A DNA stretch of 64,000 nucleotides from Coccinella septempunctata (lineage: Eukaryota > Arthropoda > Insecta > Coleoptera > Coccinellidae): contig NC_058193.1 in assembly GCF_907165205.1 (NCBI RefSeq), positions 10,833,544 through 10,897,543 of the forward strand, in the 5' to 3' direction. Below are positions 9,781 to 21,376 of the stretch, piece after piece. The position numbers were made by a program, and so were the translations under genes. The notes under the pieces were generated by a model that searched no databases, was not told the origin of the DNA, and saw only the letters and a list, made by a program, of their open reading frames with translations. The first letter of the stretch is position 1, and the number at the start of each line of letters is the position of its first letter.

Positions 9781-11217
9781 ATATCTCAGATATCAAAAGT
9801 ATTAAGCTCTGTTGGAGCCCTTTCCAGGTTTTCGTGCTCGTGGTGGTGGTCGGGTCCGGGTCGCTCCTCGGCTCCCTACTCTAGGTTGGATTCCTGCTTC
9901 ACTCGCACTTTCTTTCGGAGCAGACGGTGTTCCTCTGCATTCCCCATGTACTTGCGTACAGTTCTCGCCGTTCCGAGCAGTACCGCCTTCTGCATGACTT
10001 TATAAATATTTTCGTCCAACTGAAGTTTCCTCAAGTTCTCTAGCAGTTTCTTCGGTATCAGGCCTGTGGATGAAATGACAATAGGGATGGTCTTGATATC
10101 TTTCAGCTCCCACTGTATTATGGTTTGTTCCTCGAGAACTCTGTATTTTGAAATTTTTTCAGTGTTCCTATCTAGAAGATTGTTATTATTTGGAATTGCC
10201 ACTTCGATTAATAGTGCTGTGTCCTCATCCTTATTGAGCAATATGAGGTCTGGTCAATTGTGGATTATTTTCCGGTCTGCGAGAAGCGTGCGATCCCAGT
10301 AGAGCTTGTGATGTTCATCTTCCAACACAGCATCCGGATGGTAATTGTGATAAGGAACCTTTTTCAAAGTTAGAAGTTGGTGTTTTAGTGCCGATTCTTG
10401 GTGAAGAATCTATGCAACAGCATCATGTCTATTTTTGTACTCCATGCCCGCGAACTTCTGACATCCCCCGATGATGTGCTCGATAGTTTCATGTGTCTCA
10501 CAGCCATAACGACAGCTATCGTCCGCCACTGAGGCATACTTGGCGATGTATTTCATGTAATTTCTTGTTGGAATCACCTGATCCTGGATGGCGAGCATGA
10601 AGCCCTCTGTCTCAGGAAACAACCTTCCGGAAGTCAACCAGTAGTTGGACGCAGATATGTTGACGTAATCATGGTTGACCTCGTTCTGGTGCCTTCCATG
10701 CAAAGGTTTGCCAACCAGTTTCTGCATCTTACTTACTGCAGAGTGTTCCTCAGGAAATATTTTCGAAGTCCTTCATTTTCCTCGGACATACGGTTGGACA
10801 AATCAACAATTCCTCTACCCCTAAGATGTCGTGGCAGCTCTGTCCGTTCTATTGAGCTTTTGGGGTGATGTTAATTGTGTTTAGTCAGCATCGTCCTTAA
10901 TTTTCTCTGTGAAGCTGCTAAAACGGTAGTCGTCCAAGAGATAATACCAAATGAATAGCTCAGCGCCGAGCAAGCGTAGGTGTTTATCGCTTTTATCAGA
11001 TTCTTGCTGTTAAGACCAGTTCCCATTATCCTTCTCAATCTTCGGGTGAACTCCTCCGTTAATTCTTTCTTCATCAAGGTCTGATTGATTTTTCTTGCCT
11101 GTTTTATGCCTAGATACTTTTATGTGTCTCCTTCTTTTAATGCTTCAAAAATCTGCACCGTCCTTGACTTTGAACGTACCATCTTCTATTTTCCCTCTCG
11201 TTATGTTTAGCAGTCGA
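9781..11217 (-). mobile_element. Dong/R4-type LINE, copy 2 (truncated)
   Basis: Reads right to left from part of the RT thumb (11217-10871), through the CCHC finger (10727-10410, with the CRYGCETHETIEHIIGGC motif) to the endonuclease (10241-9876). Relative to copy 1 it lacks about 50 bp at the 3' end, about 100 bp near 10740 (between TGCAGAGTGTTC and CTCAGGAAATATT) and everything upstream of the RT thumb. It lacks the hAT element, so it shows the empty hAT target near 10876. Multiple frame breaks make it a pseudogene. Confidence 0.8.
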
Positions 11218-11229
11218 TTATTATTATTA
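11218..11229. repeat. TTA-repeat at the 3' junction of copy 3
   Basis: TTATTATTATTA lies exactly where copy 2 stops and the 3' end of copy 3 (ACTTTAGCC on the plus strand) begins. A matching ATT run lies at the other end of copy 3. Confidence 0.75.
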
Positions 11230-12383
11230 CTTTAGCCTTGCGGCTTTCACACTCCTCTCCAGAGGAAAATTCACTTATCTAAGATATCAAAAGGATTAAG
11301 CTCTGTTGGAGCGCTTTCCAGGTTTTCGGGCTCGTGGTGGTGGTCGGGTCCAGGCCGCTTCTCGGCTCCCTGCTGTAGGTTGGATTCCTGCTCCATCCGC
11401 ACTTCCTTTCGGAGCAGACGGTGTTCCTCTGAATTTCCCATTTACTTGCGTACAGTTCTCGCCGTTCCCAGCAGTACCGCCTTCTGCATGACTCTATAGA
11501 TATTTTCGTCCAGCTGAAGTTTCCTCAAGTTCTCTAGTAGTTTCTTCGGTATAAGGCCTGTAGATGATATGACAATAGGGATGGTCTTGACATCTCTCAG
11601 CTTCCACTGTCTCCTAGTTTGCCCCTCGAGATCTCTGTACTTTGAAATATTTTTAGCGTGCCTATCTAGAAGATTGTTATTATTTGGAATCGCCACATCG
11701 ATGAATAGTGCTCTGTCCTCATCCTTATTGAGCAATATGAGGTCTGGTCTATTGTGGGTTATTTTCCGGTCTGTGAGAACCGTGCGATCCCAGTATAGCT
11801 TGTGATGTTCATTTTCCAATATAGCATCCGGATGGTAATTGTAATAAGGAACCTTCTTCGAACTTAGGAGTTGGTGTTTTAGTGCCAATTCTTGGTGAAG
11901 ATTCTTGGCAATATCATGTCTATTTTTGTACTCCGTGCCCGCGAACTTCTGACATCCCCCGGTGATGTGCTGGATAATTTCATGTGTCGCACAGCCATAA
12001 CGACAGCTATCATCCGCCACTGAGGCATCCTTGGCGATATATTTCATGTAGTTCCTTGCTGGAATCACCTGATCCTGGATGGCGAGTATGAAGCCCTCTG
12101 TCTCAGGAAACAACCTTCCGGAAGTCAACCACTAGTTCGACGCAGATATGTCGACGTAATCATGGTTGACCTCGTTCTGGTGCCTCCCATGCAAAGGTTT
12201 GTCAATCAGTTTCTGCATTTTACTTTCTGCAGAGTGTTCGACGGTCTCCAAGTGGTCCTGCTGTAGCTTTAACGGTGTGGAATTATCAGCAACACAAACT
12301 ACTTGATCTAGTTCTGATGAAGTAGCCTTGCTCAGGAAATATTTTCGAAGTCCTTCAATTTCCAGGGTCATACGGTTGGACAA
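11230..12383 (-). mobile_element. Dong/R4-type LINE, copy 3, bounded by TTA microsatellite on both sides
   Basis: A 5'-truncated copy holding only the zinc finger and endonuclease part and the 3' tail. It is enclosed by (TTA)n at 11218-11229 and (ATT)n at 12384-12405. Dong of Bombyx is known to insert into TAA repeats, so this placement fits the family assignment. It is the best preserved of the four copies in the endonuclease region. Confidence 0.82.
11442..12128 (-). pseudogene. Zinc finger plus restriction-like endonuclease frame, copy 3
   Basis: An uninterrupted 228-codon frame. Around residues 46-63 it has CRYGCATHEIIQHITGGC, a C-X3-C-X7-H-X4-C finger as in R2/R4 proteins. Around residues 125-146 it has RPDLILLNKDEDRALFID, fitting R-PD-X14-D, with IPIVIS and AVLLGTARTV after it. 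The key residues that I can see are present, but there is no RT upstream, so this is only the tail of a LINE protein. The upstream frame 12425-12132 continues the same protein in another phase. Confidence 0.78.
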
Positions 12384-12405
12384 ATTATTATTATTATTAT
12401 TATTA
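12384..12405. repeat. (ATT)n microsatellite at the 5' junction of copy 3
   Basis: About seven ATT units follow the truncated 5' end of copy 3. They mirror the TTA run at the 3' junction. Confidence 0.85.
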
Positions 12406-12639
12406 AGTGCTGCCTTCCTAGTCACCGGAGCAATGAAACGAAAGATGACTATGGGCCATAGACAAAAATATAATTTCTATCTCAATTTTATCATCTATTG
12501 TGCATCTATATTGTATGATCTCCAGTTTTCTGAGAAAAATTGGAGATCATTTTAGTGCATTCCTTTTATTTCAAATTTCCGCCTTTGAAAATATTTAATT
12601 CTCAAATATTCAGTACATTCATTCCGATAGGCAGAGTAA

Positions 12640-13900
12640 ATGTAAAAAACCGTTTATCTGTGTTTTTTTTCTTGCATGCCGTTGAAGATTTCGACGTTTT
12701 TCTGATGTTGATATGCGATAAACCGGAGCTGACGACGTTTTTCACTCTTGTCGCAATCTGGAATTTTCAGATTTTTCTATTCCCTCATTTAAATTTACTT
12801 CCAATTCGTCCAAAATATTATCTATATCTTGTTTGTGCTCTCCTTCACTATGATCATTATTATTTTCAATTTGGCTAATGTCTTTTTCAGCCTTATTTTT
12901 AATATTTCGTATATAATCTTTATGTACCTTGATAAATTCCATGGGTCAACCCAAATTTCTGTATGGTATGTAATCCAATTATCATATCATATCCAAAATT
13001 CTCATTGTTGAATATAAATGCATTAATATTATCTTCTTTTTCCAGAATTTTTGCTTTCAATTTAATTAATTCTTCAGTTTTACCCTTTTCACCAATTTTC
13101 TTATTGTGTTATAAAAATTTTCCTTTATGTAATCCTTTACCTGTACTAATTTTGAATTTATCACTGTTATACTAGAACCTGGGTCATAAATAATTTTAGC
13201 TTCCAGTACATCGTTTATTAATACTTCAACTGAAATTAGTGGAGGTAACTCGAGTTTTTTGGATCATGATTATCCACTTCTTCTTTTAGTATAGCACCTG
13301 TATTCACTGTTTTTGTTCCGATCTTGCTCGTTTCTTTTTTGTACCAGCAGAGACTTTGAGGGTGGTATCTATTATTTTTACGTATATTCTCACAAATTCT
13401 GCAAGGTTGATAAACATTTTGCACTTGCTATTCTTGTTTATTGCTCTCATTTATAGGGTCAACATTACTATTACTGTTGTACTTCTTCTTTTCAACTATA
13501 TTTTCATGACCTCTTAACGTTTTGAATAAATCTTCAGAGTTTTTCAAATTTTGTCTATCTATTTTCTCTCTCACATTTATTGGTAATCCAGTCGCGATCA
13601 AGTTCATTAATGTTATATTGTCTATATTTTAATTTGTTTCGCGAAATAATCTTTCTTTTTTCAAAGCATAATCCAGCAATGAGCCATTCAAATATTTAAA
13701 ATTTATTGCATAGACTATTGAATTCCATCCCTTATCTACGAATGTTTCTGACAAATATTTTCTCCAAACTTTCCATTCAGAGTTCAATGTGTTTTTATTA
13801 ACATTGAGTTGTACCAATCTTTGCCTGCATCGTCCAAGAAAAACCACGACATCTCAATTTTTCCTGCATCTTCTGTGATTTCTAATCTCCGAAAGAATCG
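12640..13900 (-). pseudogene. Gypsy-like gag-protease remnant
   Basis: Read right to left: a capsid-like segment with LNSEWKVWRKYLSETFVDKG (13847-13629); a spaced cysteine/histidine cluster CRICENIRKNNRYHPQSLC (near 13400), close to a gag zinc knuckle; then a retropepsin-like stretch with LISVEVLINDV and IIYDPGSSITVINS (near 13200-13140), in which the usual D-S/T-G is DPG; then an acidic coiled segment (12942-12742). The order gag, knuckle, protease is that of an LTR retrotransposon, and the wording resembles gypsy-type elements. No LTR or RT was found. Stops and frame changes throughout show long decay. Confidence 0.6.
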
Positions 13901-14220
13901 TGTGATTATAATTTCACAAACTTGAATGTCAAATTTCAAACACTTGTTTCAGAAGAAGACGTGAATACAATTGAAAATTCGAACTCATATGGCGCACGGA
14001 AGTGACGACTTGAGGACAACTTTTTTTGTTAGATTGAAGATGTTTTATTAATTGCCTAGTTTCGAAGCCTACAGGGGCGTTCAATTACCGCCTGGAATTC
14101 ATGATATTTAACGTTACACTACATTCAGTTTCGTGAGTATCTAAAGAATTCAAAAAGTTTGGAAGGGAACATTAAAATAATTATTGCAGGAATTTAGACA
14201 AATTTTAATTCATTATCCTT
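13901..14220. other. AT-rich stretch, no gene seen
   Basis: Nothing recognisable on either strand. It may be 3' untranslated sequence of the Penelope-like remnant to the right. Confidence 0.4.
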
Positions 14221-14230
14221 TTAATACATT

Positions 14231-14268
14231 GCCAACGTTTCGAATCAGTTGCCATTCTTTCTCAAGGC
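14231..14268 (-). ncRNA. Degenerate hammerhead-like motif of a Penelope-like element
   Basis: On the minus strand the sequence runs CTTGAGAAAG, then CAACTGATTC, then GAAACGTTGGC. Penelope-like elements often carry a short hammerhead-related motif with a CTGANGA-like box followed by GAAAC and a GTTGG or GTGTC stem in their terminal repeats. The first box is imperfect here. Its place about 0.5 kb downstream of the Penelope-like frame supports the reading. Confidence 0.35.
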
Positions 14269-14759
14269 TGGAATGTCAAAATAAACTTAGAAACAAATGA
14301 AAAAGTACCCAGAGACGATCCGCCACTCACCTCGTATCTCATCGGAAAGAATATCGTCAATTTCATTAAAATTATGGTCTGAGTAATTCTCGTTTTGGTT
14401 TCAATTCAATTTTCTTCAGGTGTTTCGAAAATGGTTCATGTATTGTTGACACGACATGAGTAGACAGAATCGCCCATCGGTACGTTCCACAAATCACATT
14501 GAGCAACATGGAGATGACACTCAACTCTCCTGTAAAAACATTATATATATATGTTCGTCACAACATCACATCCCGGGTAAAATAATAAGATGAAGCACAA
14601 CTATGATAAAAACAATTTAACAAAAAAAATCAAAACATTTTGTATATGGTGGATGCCCCCCAGATATACTAAAATGACTTTCACAATAAAACACTAAAAT
14701 GGACAAACACACACATCGAGGTTTCTAAAGCTCTCAGTTATTTCCATCACTAAGACACA

Positions 14760-15000
14760 CCATTTTGAGTCTATGAAACACCAGTATTTCTCAATATAAG
14801 ACTATCATACACCAAACTGAGATGTTGGACGTCTTCCCTACAGTTAACTGTGTTGTTGGACCTTATAAGAATCATTTCACTGATTAGGCGTCTACTGTAG
14901 ACAGGTTCGTAATCCAGAACTGTGACCTCCGAGAAGTTGAATCTATGTCCCGCAGTATGGACGTGTGCAGCGAGAGCCGCACGCTTTCTTTTTGGGGTCA
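14760..15000 (-). pseudogene. C-terminal part of a Penelope-like element protein (GIY-YIG region)
   Basis: The frame includes LTPKRKRAALAAHVHTAGHRF, FSEVTVLDYEP, SRRLISEMILI and a final NNTVNCREDVQHLS. This matches the C-terminal end of Penelope-like proteins, where AL..H....GH.F.F precedes a D.E..Y..R...E block of the GIY-YIG endonuclease; the glutamate in SRRLISEM would be the conserved acidic residue. The GIY and YIG parts and the RT are missing because a BEL element begins at about 15003. I am fairly sure of the family from this wording but cannot verify it. Confidence 0.6.
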
Positions 15001-15002
15001 GT

Positions 15003-16133
15003 TCAAGAAAATTGATGATGAAATAATATAGATGCCGCTGACAAGTTTCAGTATCTGAATCAAGCAACAATACCCAATACTAGAGCCAGGCAAATAGTTG
15101 AAAGTTTTCCTCCTGTTGCTGAAAATTATGAAAAAGTAATTGAGCGCCTAACATCACGTTTTGGAAGAAAATAATTGCAAATAGAAGTTTATGTTAGAGA
15201 ACTGCTGAAACTTGTTATCAATAACGCCATGTCAAACCATGAAATGACCCTCTCAACATTATATGATAAGCTTGAAGCACAGTTGAGGACTCTTGACTCA
15301 CTGGGTGTCAAAAATGATAATTGAGAAGCTATGATATTTCCCTTAATCGAATCTTGCCTTCCAAAAGATTTATTTCGTGTTTGGCGGAGATCCCCGAATT
15401 TTTCCTCGTTAGTTTCTGATTCATTCTCGGAACGAAAAGTGGAACTACCTTAGCATCTTCAACATTAAGTCGTTTGGAAAGCCTCATGAAATTATTGAAG
15501 TCAGAAGTCGAAAATGAGGAACGCATTCCGTTGGCTGCAGAAGGTTTCGGGATAAGTTCAGGTGAGAGTCGGCATAAAAAATCAAACAAGCAGATATCAA
15601 AAGAAATAATACCAACTGCTGCAGGACTGATGAACTGCGATATTGCTAAATGTATTTTTTTGCGAGGGTACACATGGAAAGGAAAATTGATTCAAAGCTC
15701 AAAATTATTCATTGGAACAGAAAATAAATATTTCCGCTAAAAAACAAGGGCCTGTTTCAAATGTTTGAAGACTGGACATCAGGCTAAGAAATGTCATGAG
15801 CGCTTGAAGTGTATTTTATGTAGTAAGCCGCATGTTACTTTGATGTGTCCAGCATTGCCAGAGAGCAAAAGTTTTCAAAAATCTTTCAATTCTGGTAGAG
15901 ATACTACTGAAACTTCGTCCATCGAGCAATTGTTGGCAAATTATACCAACACTCATGTGTTACAAACTTTACGCATGAAAATGATCGGTGTACATGGAGT
16001 TCGTGTGATACGAGCTGTTATAGACAGTGGTTCACAGAGATCGTACATCCTAAGAAGTACTGCTGAGGAAATTCAACCCCAAACGTACAGAAAGGATAAT
16101 CCATTCTTTGTTTGGAGAATCAAATACAGTTGA
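15003..16133 (+). pseudogene. BEL-1 gag and protease region
   Basis: Fragments read FWGQFKKIDDEI (near 15003), then RARQIVESFPPVAENYEK (15080-15140), matching gag of BEL-2 position for position. Further on are CFKCLKTGHQAKKC (zinc knuckle, near 15755) and RAVIDSGSQRSYI (protease with a D-S-G catalytic motif, near 16015). These segments lie in different frames with stops between them. In an active element gag forms the particle and the protease cleaves the polyprotein. Confidence 0.75.
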
Positions 16134-16251
16134 GCAATTTCATAATTGCTATGAAATAAAGTTGAAGTCGGGCAATTACAGTTATTCATTCGAAGTTCTG
16201 GATCAAACGGATATTTGAATTGAAATTGTTCCTGTATTTAATGGATGCTGG

Positions 16252-17675
16252 ATGATAGAACTCCTAGAGAAAAATATTCATCTTAGCGATGTGCATGAGT
16301 CAGCTCTAATCGAAGTACTGATTGGTGCTGATGTGGCCGGAAAATTGTACACTGGAAGAAGGTATACTTTGAAGTGTGGCTTGGTGGCGGTTGAAACACT
16401 TCTAGGTTGGACACTGATGGGCAAGATACCTAATAATCATCACAGTGCCAATATAGCAATGACTACTCTGTCACTCTCTATGAAAAATAGCAGACTTGTG
16501 GCAACTTGATGTTTTGGGGATAACTGATCCTGCGGAAAAAAGATCTCGAGAAGAAATGGAGAACGCAGCGAAGGAACTTTTCCTTCAGACTATCAGTACA
16601 GATCCCGAAGGTCGATATGAAGTGAGAATGCTACGGTTAGAAGGACATCCACCTATACCTGATAACTATACCTTTGTTGAAAAAAGATTGACTTTCACTT
16701 CGAAAAAACTGCGGACTGAAGGTCTCTCTCTAGGAGTCATACAATGATGTTTTCGAAGAATGGCTACGAGAAGGTATTATGGAACAGGTAACATTTTGCG
16801 ACATCCTAAATCAATTAAATTACTTACCCCATAGACCGGTTATAAAAGAGAGCAGCAACAACTAAAATTAGACCTGTGTTCGATGCCTCAGCCCGAGAAA
16901 AAGAAAAACCTTCACTGACTATGTGCTTAGAAAAAGGACCAAATCTCATAGTATTGATATTATCGATATTGCAGAAATTCAGAAAATATTCCGACATGGA
17001 AGGGCAGTTTTTTGTATGAGTTGCAGTCCATTTCTGCTTGGAGCAATGATCGAATATCATCTCACTGAATGTATGAAAAAATCGGGTGAATCAGGATCAT
17101 TATATTCACGAGAAACAATAGAAAAGTTATAACAAAGTTTTTACGTTGATAATTACGTTACCAGTGTTCCTGATGATGATACTCTTCAAGCATTCATTCG
17201 CGAATCTAGTTTACTCATGTCAGAAGCAAAATTCCTTTTGAGAGGTTGGGAGCACACGAAATATAGTTCGGACGAACATGACTCCGTTCCTGTACTCGGT
17301 TTGAACTGGAATACCTTCAAAGATACATTAAGTATCTACCAAGAGAGTACCATCAACGTAAGTAAAGTGATCGTGACTAAGTGGGTAATTCTTTCAATGG
17401 CCCAGCGAATATTTGACCCGATTGGTTTCACTTGCCCGGCTAGCTTATGTCCTAAACTGTTACTGCAACGGACCTGGGAAGAGCAATTGAATTGGGATAC
17501 ACCTGTAAATGATAAAATCAAGATTATTTTCATCGAATGGGTCAAAGAACTTCCATATTTAACAAGAATTGAAGTTCCAAGATGGATTGGTTATGATTCT
17601 AAGATAAGTGGAAAGTGCAGTATCCATTTCTTTGTAGATGCTAGTCAAGAAGCTTATGCAGCAGCTGTATACCTG
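16252..17675 (+). pseudogene. BEL-1 reverse transcriptase region
   Basis: Begins with IEVLIGADVAGKLYTGR and VETLLGWTLMGKI, the segment between protease and RT shared with BEL-2. It continues with RPVFDASA-like codons (about 16873), SPFLLGAMIEYHL (17030), the catalytic box FYVDNYVTSV (17138-17167) and the connection domain ending in DASQEAYAAA (17637-17667). The usual YVDD reads YVDN, as it does in BEL-2. Stops at several points, including one between codons leading to the YVDN block, show the frame is dead. Confidence 0.78.
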
Positions 17676-19266
17676 CCCAGTCAACCAGAAATGTAACAGT
17701 AAGTCGCAGGGGGTACCCAAAAATATCACATTGAAGCGCTTTTTGAGAATTTTCATGGATGTACTTAAGATTTCACATTGTGGACATTAACGTCCGCATA
17801 TTGTTAAGTTTGCGAATTCCTCAACTTAAGATCCCTAGTGGTTGCATGTAACATCATATCGAGATGTTCCGATGAAGTGAACATAGCTACTACTATGCGA
17901 CTTCTCTCTGTTGATATTTTTGAAATATTGAATCAAAGATATTTTTAGAACATGAAATGATGGGTTGTGAATAAATTTCGATGAACTCTACCCAGCGACT
18001 TCTCTAAGAAAAACTTTCGGTAACTGTCTGAAATGTTCTATTTATCAACACGTGGTCTCGAGGTTAACTCATAACCTAAATCCCGCTATGCAAAACGTGG
18101 TGTGACTATTCGTGTTTCGTGCTGTGACTGCTTTGTGTTGAAAGAATGAACAAACAAAATCTTGATGAATGACTCTTGAGAATAATTTTCTTAACCGAGC
18201 TGTTCTATTATTGAATTTCGTTTTAGTTAAGTGAACCTTGACGTTGATTGATTAAGTAGCTTGCAGTAAAAGGTGAGTAGTTATATAACCTATTGAAATA
18301 ATGACTATATCATGATCACTTGTTGGCCCTCTTATCCTCTCCATTTTTGCACCTTTGTAACGTTCAACTTTCAACATACCTCATATGAATTTAGGTGATT
18401 ATTAAGTCATAAGTAACATTCACAACCTTCAAAATCAAACTTGGAATTGATTTGATTCATAGAGAGAACTTCAAATTATTGTTTTAGATACTGTGCTGGA
18501 AAAAATCACCTTATTTACTCTTGTTAGATTTCTCATGACACTCAATTTATTACTATCAATACAGCTCAGATTTTTTCTTCTCCAGCTGGACCATGCCGTT
18601 CCTGAAATGGAATGAAGATTTATAACAAGATATATGTTCTTTATTTTATATATATATATATTTGGATTTGTATGAAACATATTAATCTTGAAGAAAAAGA
18701 TATCAGTAATTCATATAGTTGTTCAAGTTCCCTTTTGAGGATGAGAGCAGAATGCGAAATATATGTAGGTAAGAGTAAACACAGGGTACAAATGAGGCGT
18801 TCAGAGCTGAAGAGGGCCAATTTTTCTGAAATTGATTTTACGAGTATATAAAATTTTGATTCATTTTTAGGCAGTTCTTACTGTTAATTCAATTTCTGAA
18901 AAATTGTAGCTTGGGTCACTTTGGCTCGGAACGCCTTGAATATAGAGTGCAAATGGATTGCCACGATGGTGATTATCAAATTGAACATGAATATATTTTC
19001 AATAGAGGATACACTTTGGTAGTTTATTCTGTCAAAATAATCGTTCCGAAAACCTCCAAAATGAGAAGTCGCAATGTTGCTGTCTATGGTGCTTTTTTTT
19101 TACACCTACTATGTGATGTAGGTACTGGGTAATTACCCGCGATATGCGATGATTAAGCACTCTCCAGTAAGTACTGGTGGCCTTTTTTTAAATCAACATT
19201 TTGAAGTCGCATTTCCACAGTGGTAATTCCCAACAACTTCTCTGTAACTGAAACTGGTTGACTGGG
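17676..19266. mobile_element. 1.6-kb TIR element inserted in the RNase H region of BEL-1
   Basis: It begins CCCAGTCAACCAG (17676-17688) and ends with the inverted copy CTGGTTGACTGGG (19254-19266); similarity continues more loosely for about 12 bp. TG precedes and follows. If the insert plus one TG is left out, the BEL frame reads straight through from AVYL to RIETN, exactly as in BEL-2, which fixes the borders. No transposase was recognised inside. Two-base duplications other than TA are uncommon. The superfamily is unknown; CACTA-like elements with short duplications are one possibility. Confidence 0.72.
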
Positions 19267-19268
19267 TG

Positions 19269-20835
19269 AGAATCGAAACAAATGAGGTATCTGTACATTT
19301 ATTGGCGTCCAAATCTAGAGTGGCACCCTTGAAAAAGGTTTCAATTCCCAGACTAGAATTATTAGCAGCTTCTATTGGAGCCCGTTTGTATTATTCCATA
19401 CAGAAAAACTTCGAAGACAAAATAGAGTGTCATTTCTGGAGCGATTCAACTAAGGTTTTGTCTTGGATTCGCCGAAAAGATGAATGGACTACATTCGTTT
19501 GGAATCGAGTTCAAGAAATTCGTGCGTTAACCCAAATTGAGTCATGGCGACATGTACCTTGTTCCCAAAATCCAGCGGATCTTCCTTCTCGTGGTTGTTC
19601 CACGCGATATCTCTCTTAATCTAAGTGGTGGAAAGGTTCAAAGTGGCTCTATGAGGTTCCTGAACTATGGCCACAAGAAGATGTCATGTGTAAGAGAGAA
19701 ATACTGGATTATCAGGGGTCGTCGTTCAGTACGATCCATTATTTCTTAGTGTGTCATCTGTAACAGATATCATTCCAAACCATTTGATATGGAGTCACCA
19801 CCTCATCCTGTGGATCGAGTTAGGTATGCTGTGGCCTTTGAAGTAACCGGTATCGACTTCGCGGGACCACTGTACTTAAAAAACGGTGAAAAAGTGTGAG
19901 TGAGTCTCTCTACATATGCGGTTTATCGAGCGGTTCACCTAGAACTTTGCACATCTCTATCTTTTCATAATTTTATACAGGCTCTTCGCCGATTCATTGC
20001 CAGACGTGGTAGACCTAAAACTGTATACGTATAACGCAACAAACTTTGTCGGTACCGAAAATGCCTTCAAAAGATTGGATTGGGACAATATTTCCAACTA
20101 TGCTTCTCTAGAACGGATAAATTGGCGTTTTAATCCACCAGCAGCTCCATAGTGGGTTGGATTCTGGGAACGTCTAGTAGGTGTTTTGCAGCAACTGCTA
20201 CGAAAAGTACTTGGCCGTACATCGCTATATTACGAAGATCTCCTCACAATATTATGCGACTGCGAAGCCATAATAAATTCTAGACCTCTCACGTTCTCGT
20301 CCAGTGATTCGGAAGATTTACTGGCCTTAACTCCAGCTATGTTTCTGCGCGACCAATCTGAAAGTGGTATTCCCGATTGTGATGCTGTAGATGAGACGTC
20401 ACTCAGTCGCAAGATGATCTACAAACAAACTTTGAGGACCGTGCTACGCCGCAGGTTTCGCAATGAGTACTAAGGTCAACTAAAGTTACTGGCTGCTAAG
20501 AGTAAATCCCGACAAGTTGTTCTAGGGGAGATAGTGCTTGTCAGTTACGAAAATCATAAGCGAATAGACTGGCCCATGGGTCGAGTTACAGAGTTGATTG
20601 CAGGAAAAGACAATAAAATTCGTCTGATTCAAGTGAAAACTGCAAAATGATCTCTAATTAGACCAATTCAGAAGATTTATCCTTTAGAATCAATCGGTAA
20701 ACTCGAAAGTGTTGAAGATTCCACGTCGGATATTAGAGAGCAAACAATCATCACGAGGAAAAAAACAAAATGTGAGACCCAGGTTCAGGAGACTGAAAAA
20801 AATGTCAAAATAGTACGAATTTCTTATGCTATCAG
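19269..20835 (+). pseudogene. BEL-1 RNase H and integrase region
   Basis: The RNase H part (19269-19619) reads LLASKSRVAPLKK, SIPRLELLAASIGARL, FWSDSTKVLSWI and NPADLPSRG, all standard for BEL/Pao. The integrase follows: GIDFAGPLYL with the first catalytic aspartate (near 19850); a broken second block around 20035 where NATNFVG is readable but the aspartate codon is damaged; and GFWERLVG with the glutamate (near 20165). A 95-codon frame (20186-20473) continues with INSRPLTFSSSDSEDLLALT. Stops and frameshifts prevent function. Confidence 0.8.
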
Positions 20836-20837
20836 TT

Positions 20838-21088
20838 TTTTGATAAAATTCCTCTATACCTCAGGGATGCACCTGTTAAAGCTTTCGAACGTTTTATTAA
20901 ATCTTACCTTGTACGAAAGGCTTTCCACAGTGTGGGCGAGTTTCTGTCTACCAATTTGTGTAGTGATTTCTTGAATTGATGATTTATCTTTTGATTGATG
21001 AATATGTGTATTACTGTTGACTTGTGCAATAAAAAGTGAATTTGTATATACCATCAAATAAATACTTACTTACTTACTTACTTACTTG
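20838..21088 (+). mobile_element. LINE 3' fragment with (ACTT)n tail inside BEL-1
   Basis: The frame from 20838 reads KIPLYLRDAPVKAFERFIKS then YLVRKAFHSVGEFL and stops at about 20970. This is the last segment of a LINE reverse transcriptase protein (LP...R.AP....F+..+K.YL..KAFYSV.E+). An AATAAA and five ACTT units (21063-21088) follow as the 3' tail. BEL-1 coding sequence resumes right after it with a TRSGREIKKPRQF segment, so this is a 5'-truncated insertion. Confidence 0.72.
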
Positions 21089-21376
21089 AATCAGAATGAT
21101 TTTTCACAGCATTCAATCGAGCAAAATAACCCTATAAATGGGTATGATGTTCCATATAAAAATTGTGATAGTGCGGTAGTGACAAATATCATTTCTGATA
21201 TTGAAAGCAGAGTACCCGATAAACTGAAGTGTACTAGGAGTGGTCGTGAAATAAAGAAACCAAGACAATTTGTTTCGTATGTATGCCCTGTATATATTAT
21301 AATTTCTTATTTGTGTTGGTATGTCTCTTTTTATTGGTGAGATACTCATATTTTAATCGTTCCTCAGGTGGGAGGA
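21086..21376 (+). pseudogene. BEL-1 pol C-terminal tail and polypurine tract
   Basis: An open frame of 84 codons contains LKCTRSGREIKKPRQFVSY, the typical basic end of BEL/Pao pol proteins. It ends at 21340. GGTGGGAGGA (21368-21376) is like the GGTGGGAGAA tract next to the 3' LTR of BEL-2, so it is taken as the plus-strand primer site. Confidence 0.62.

Noticed and set aside
14771..15070. Whole 99-codon minus frame as one protein
   Set aside because: The first 20 or so codons overlap BEL-1 gag text on the other strand; only the part left of about 15000 is Penelope-like.
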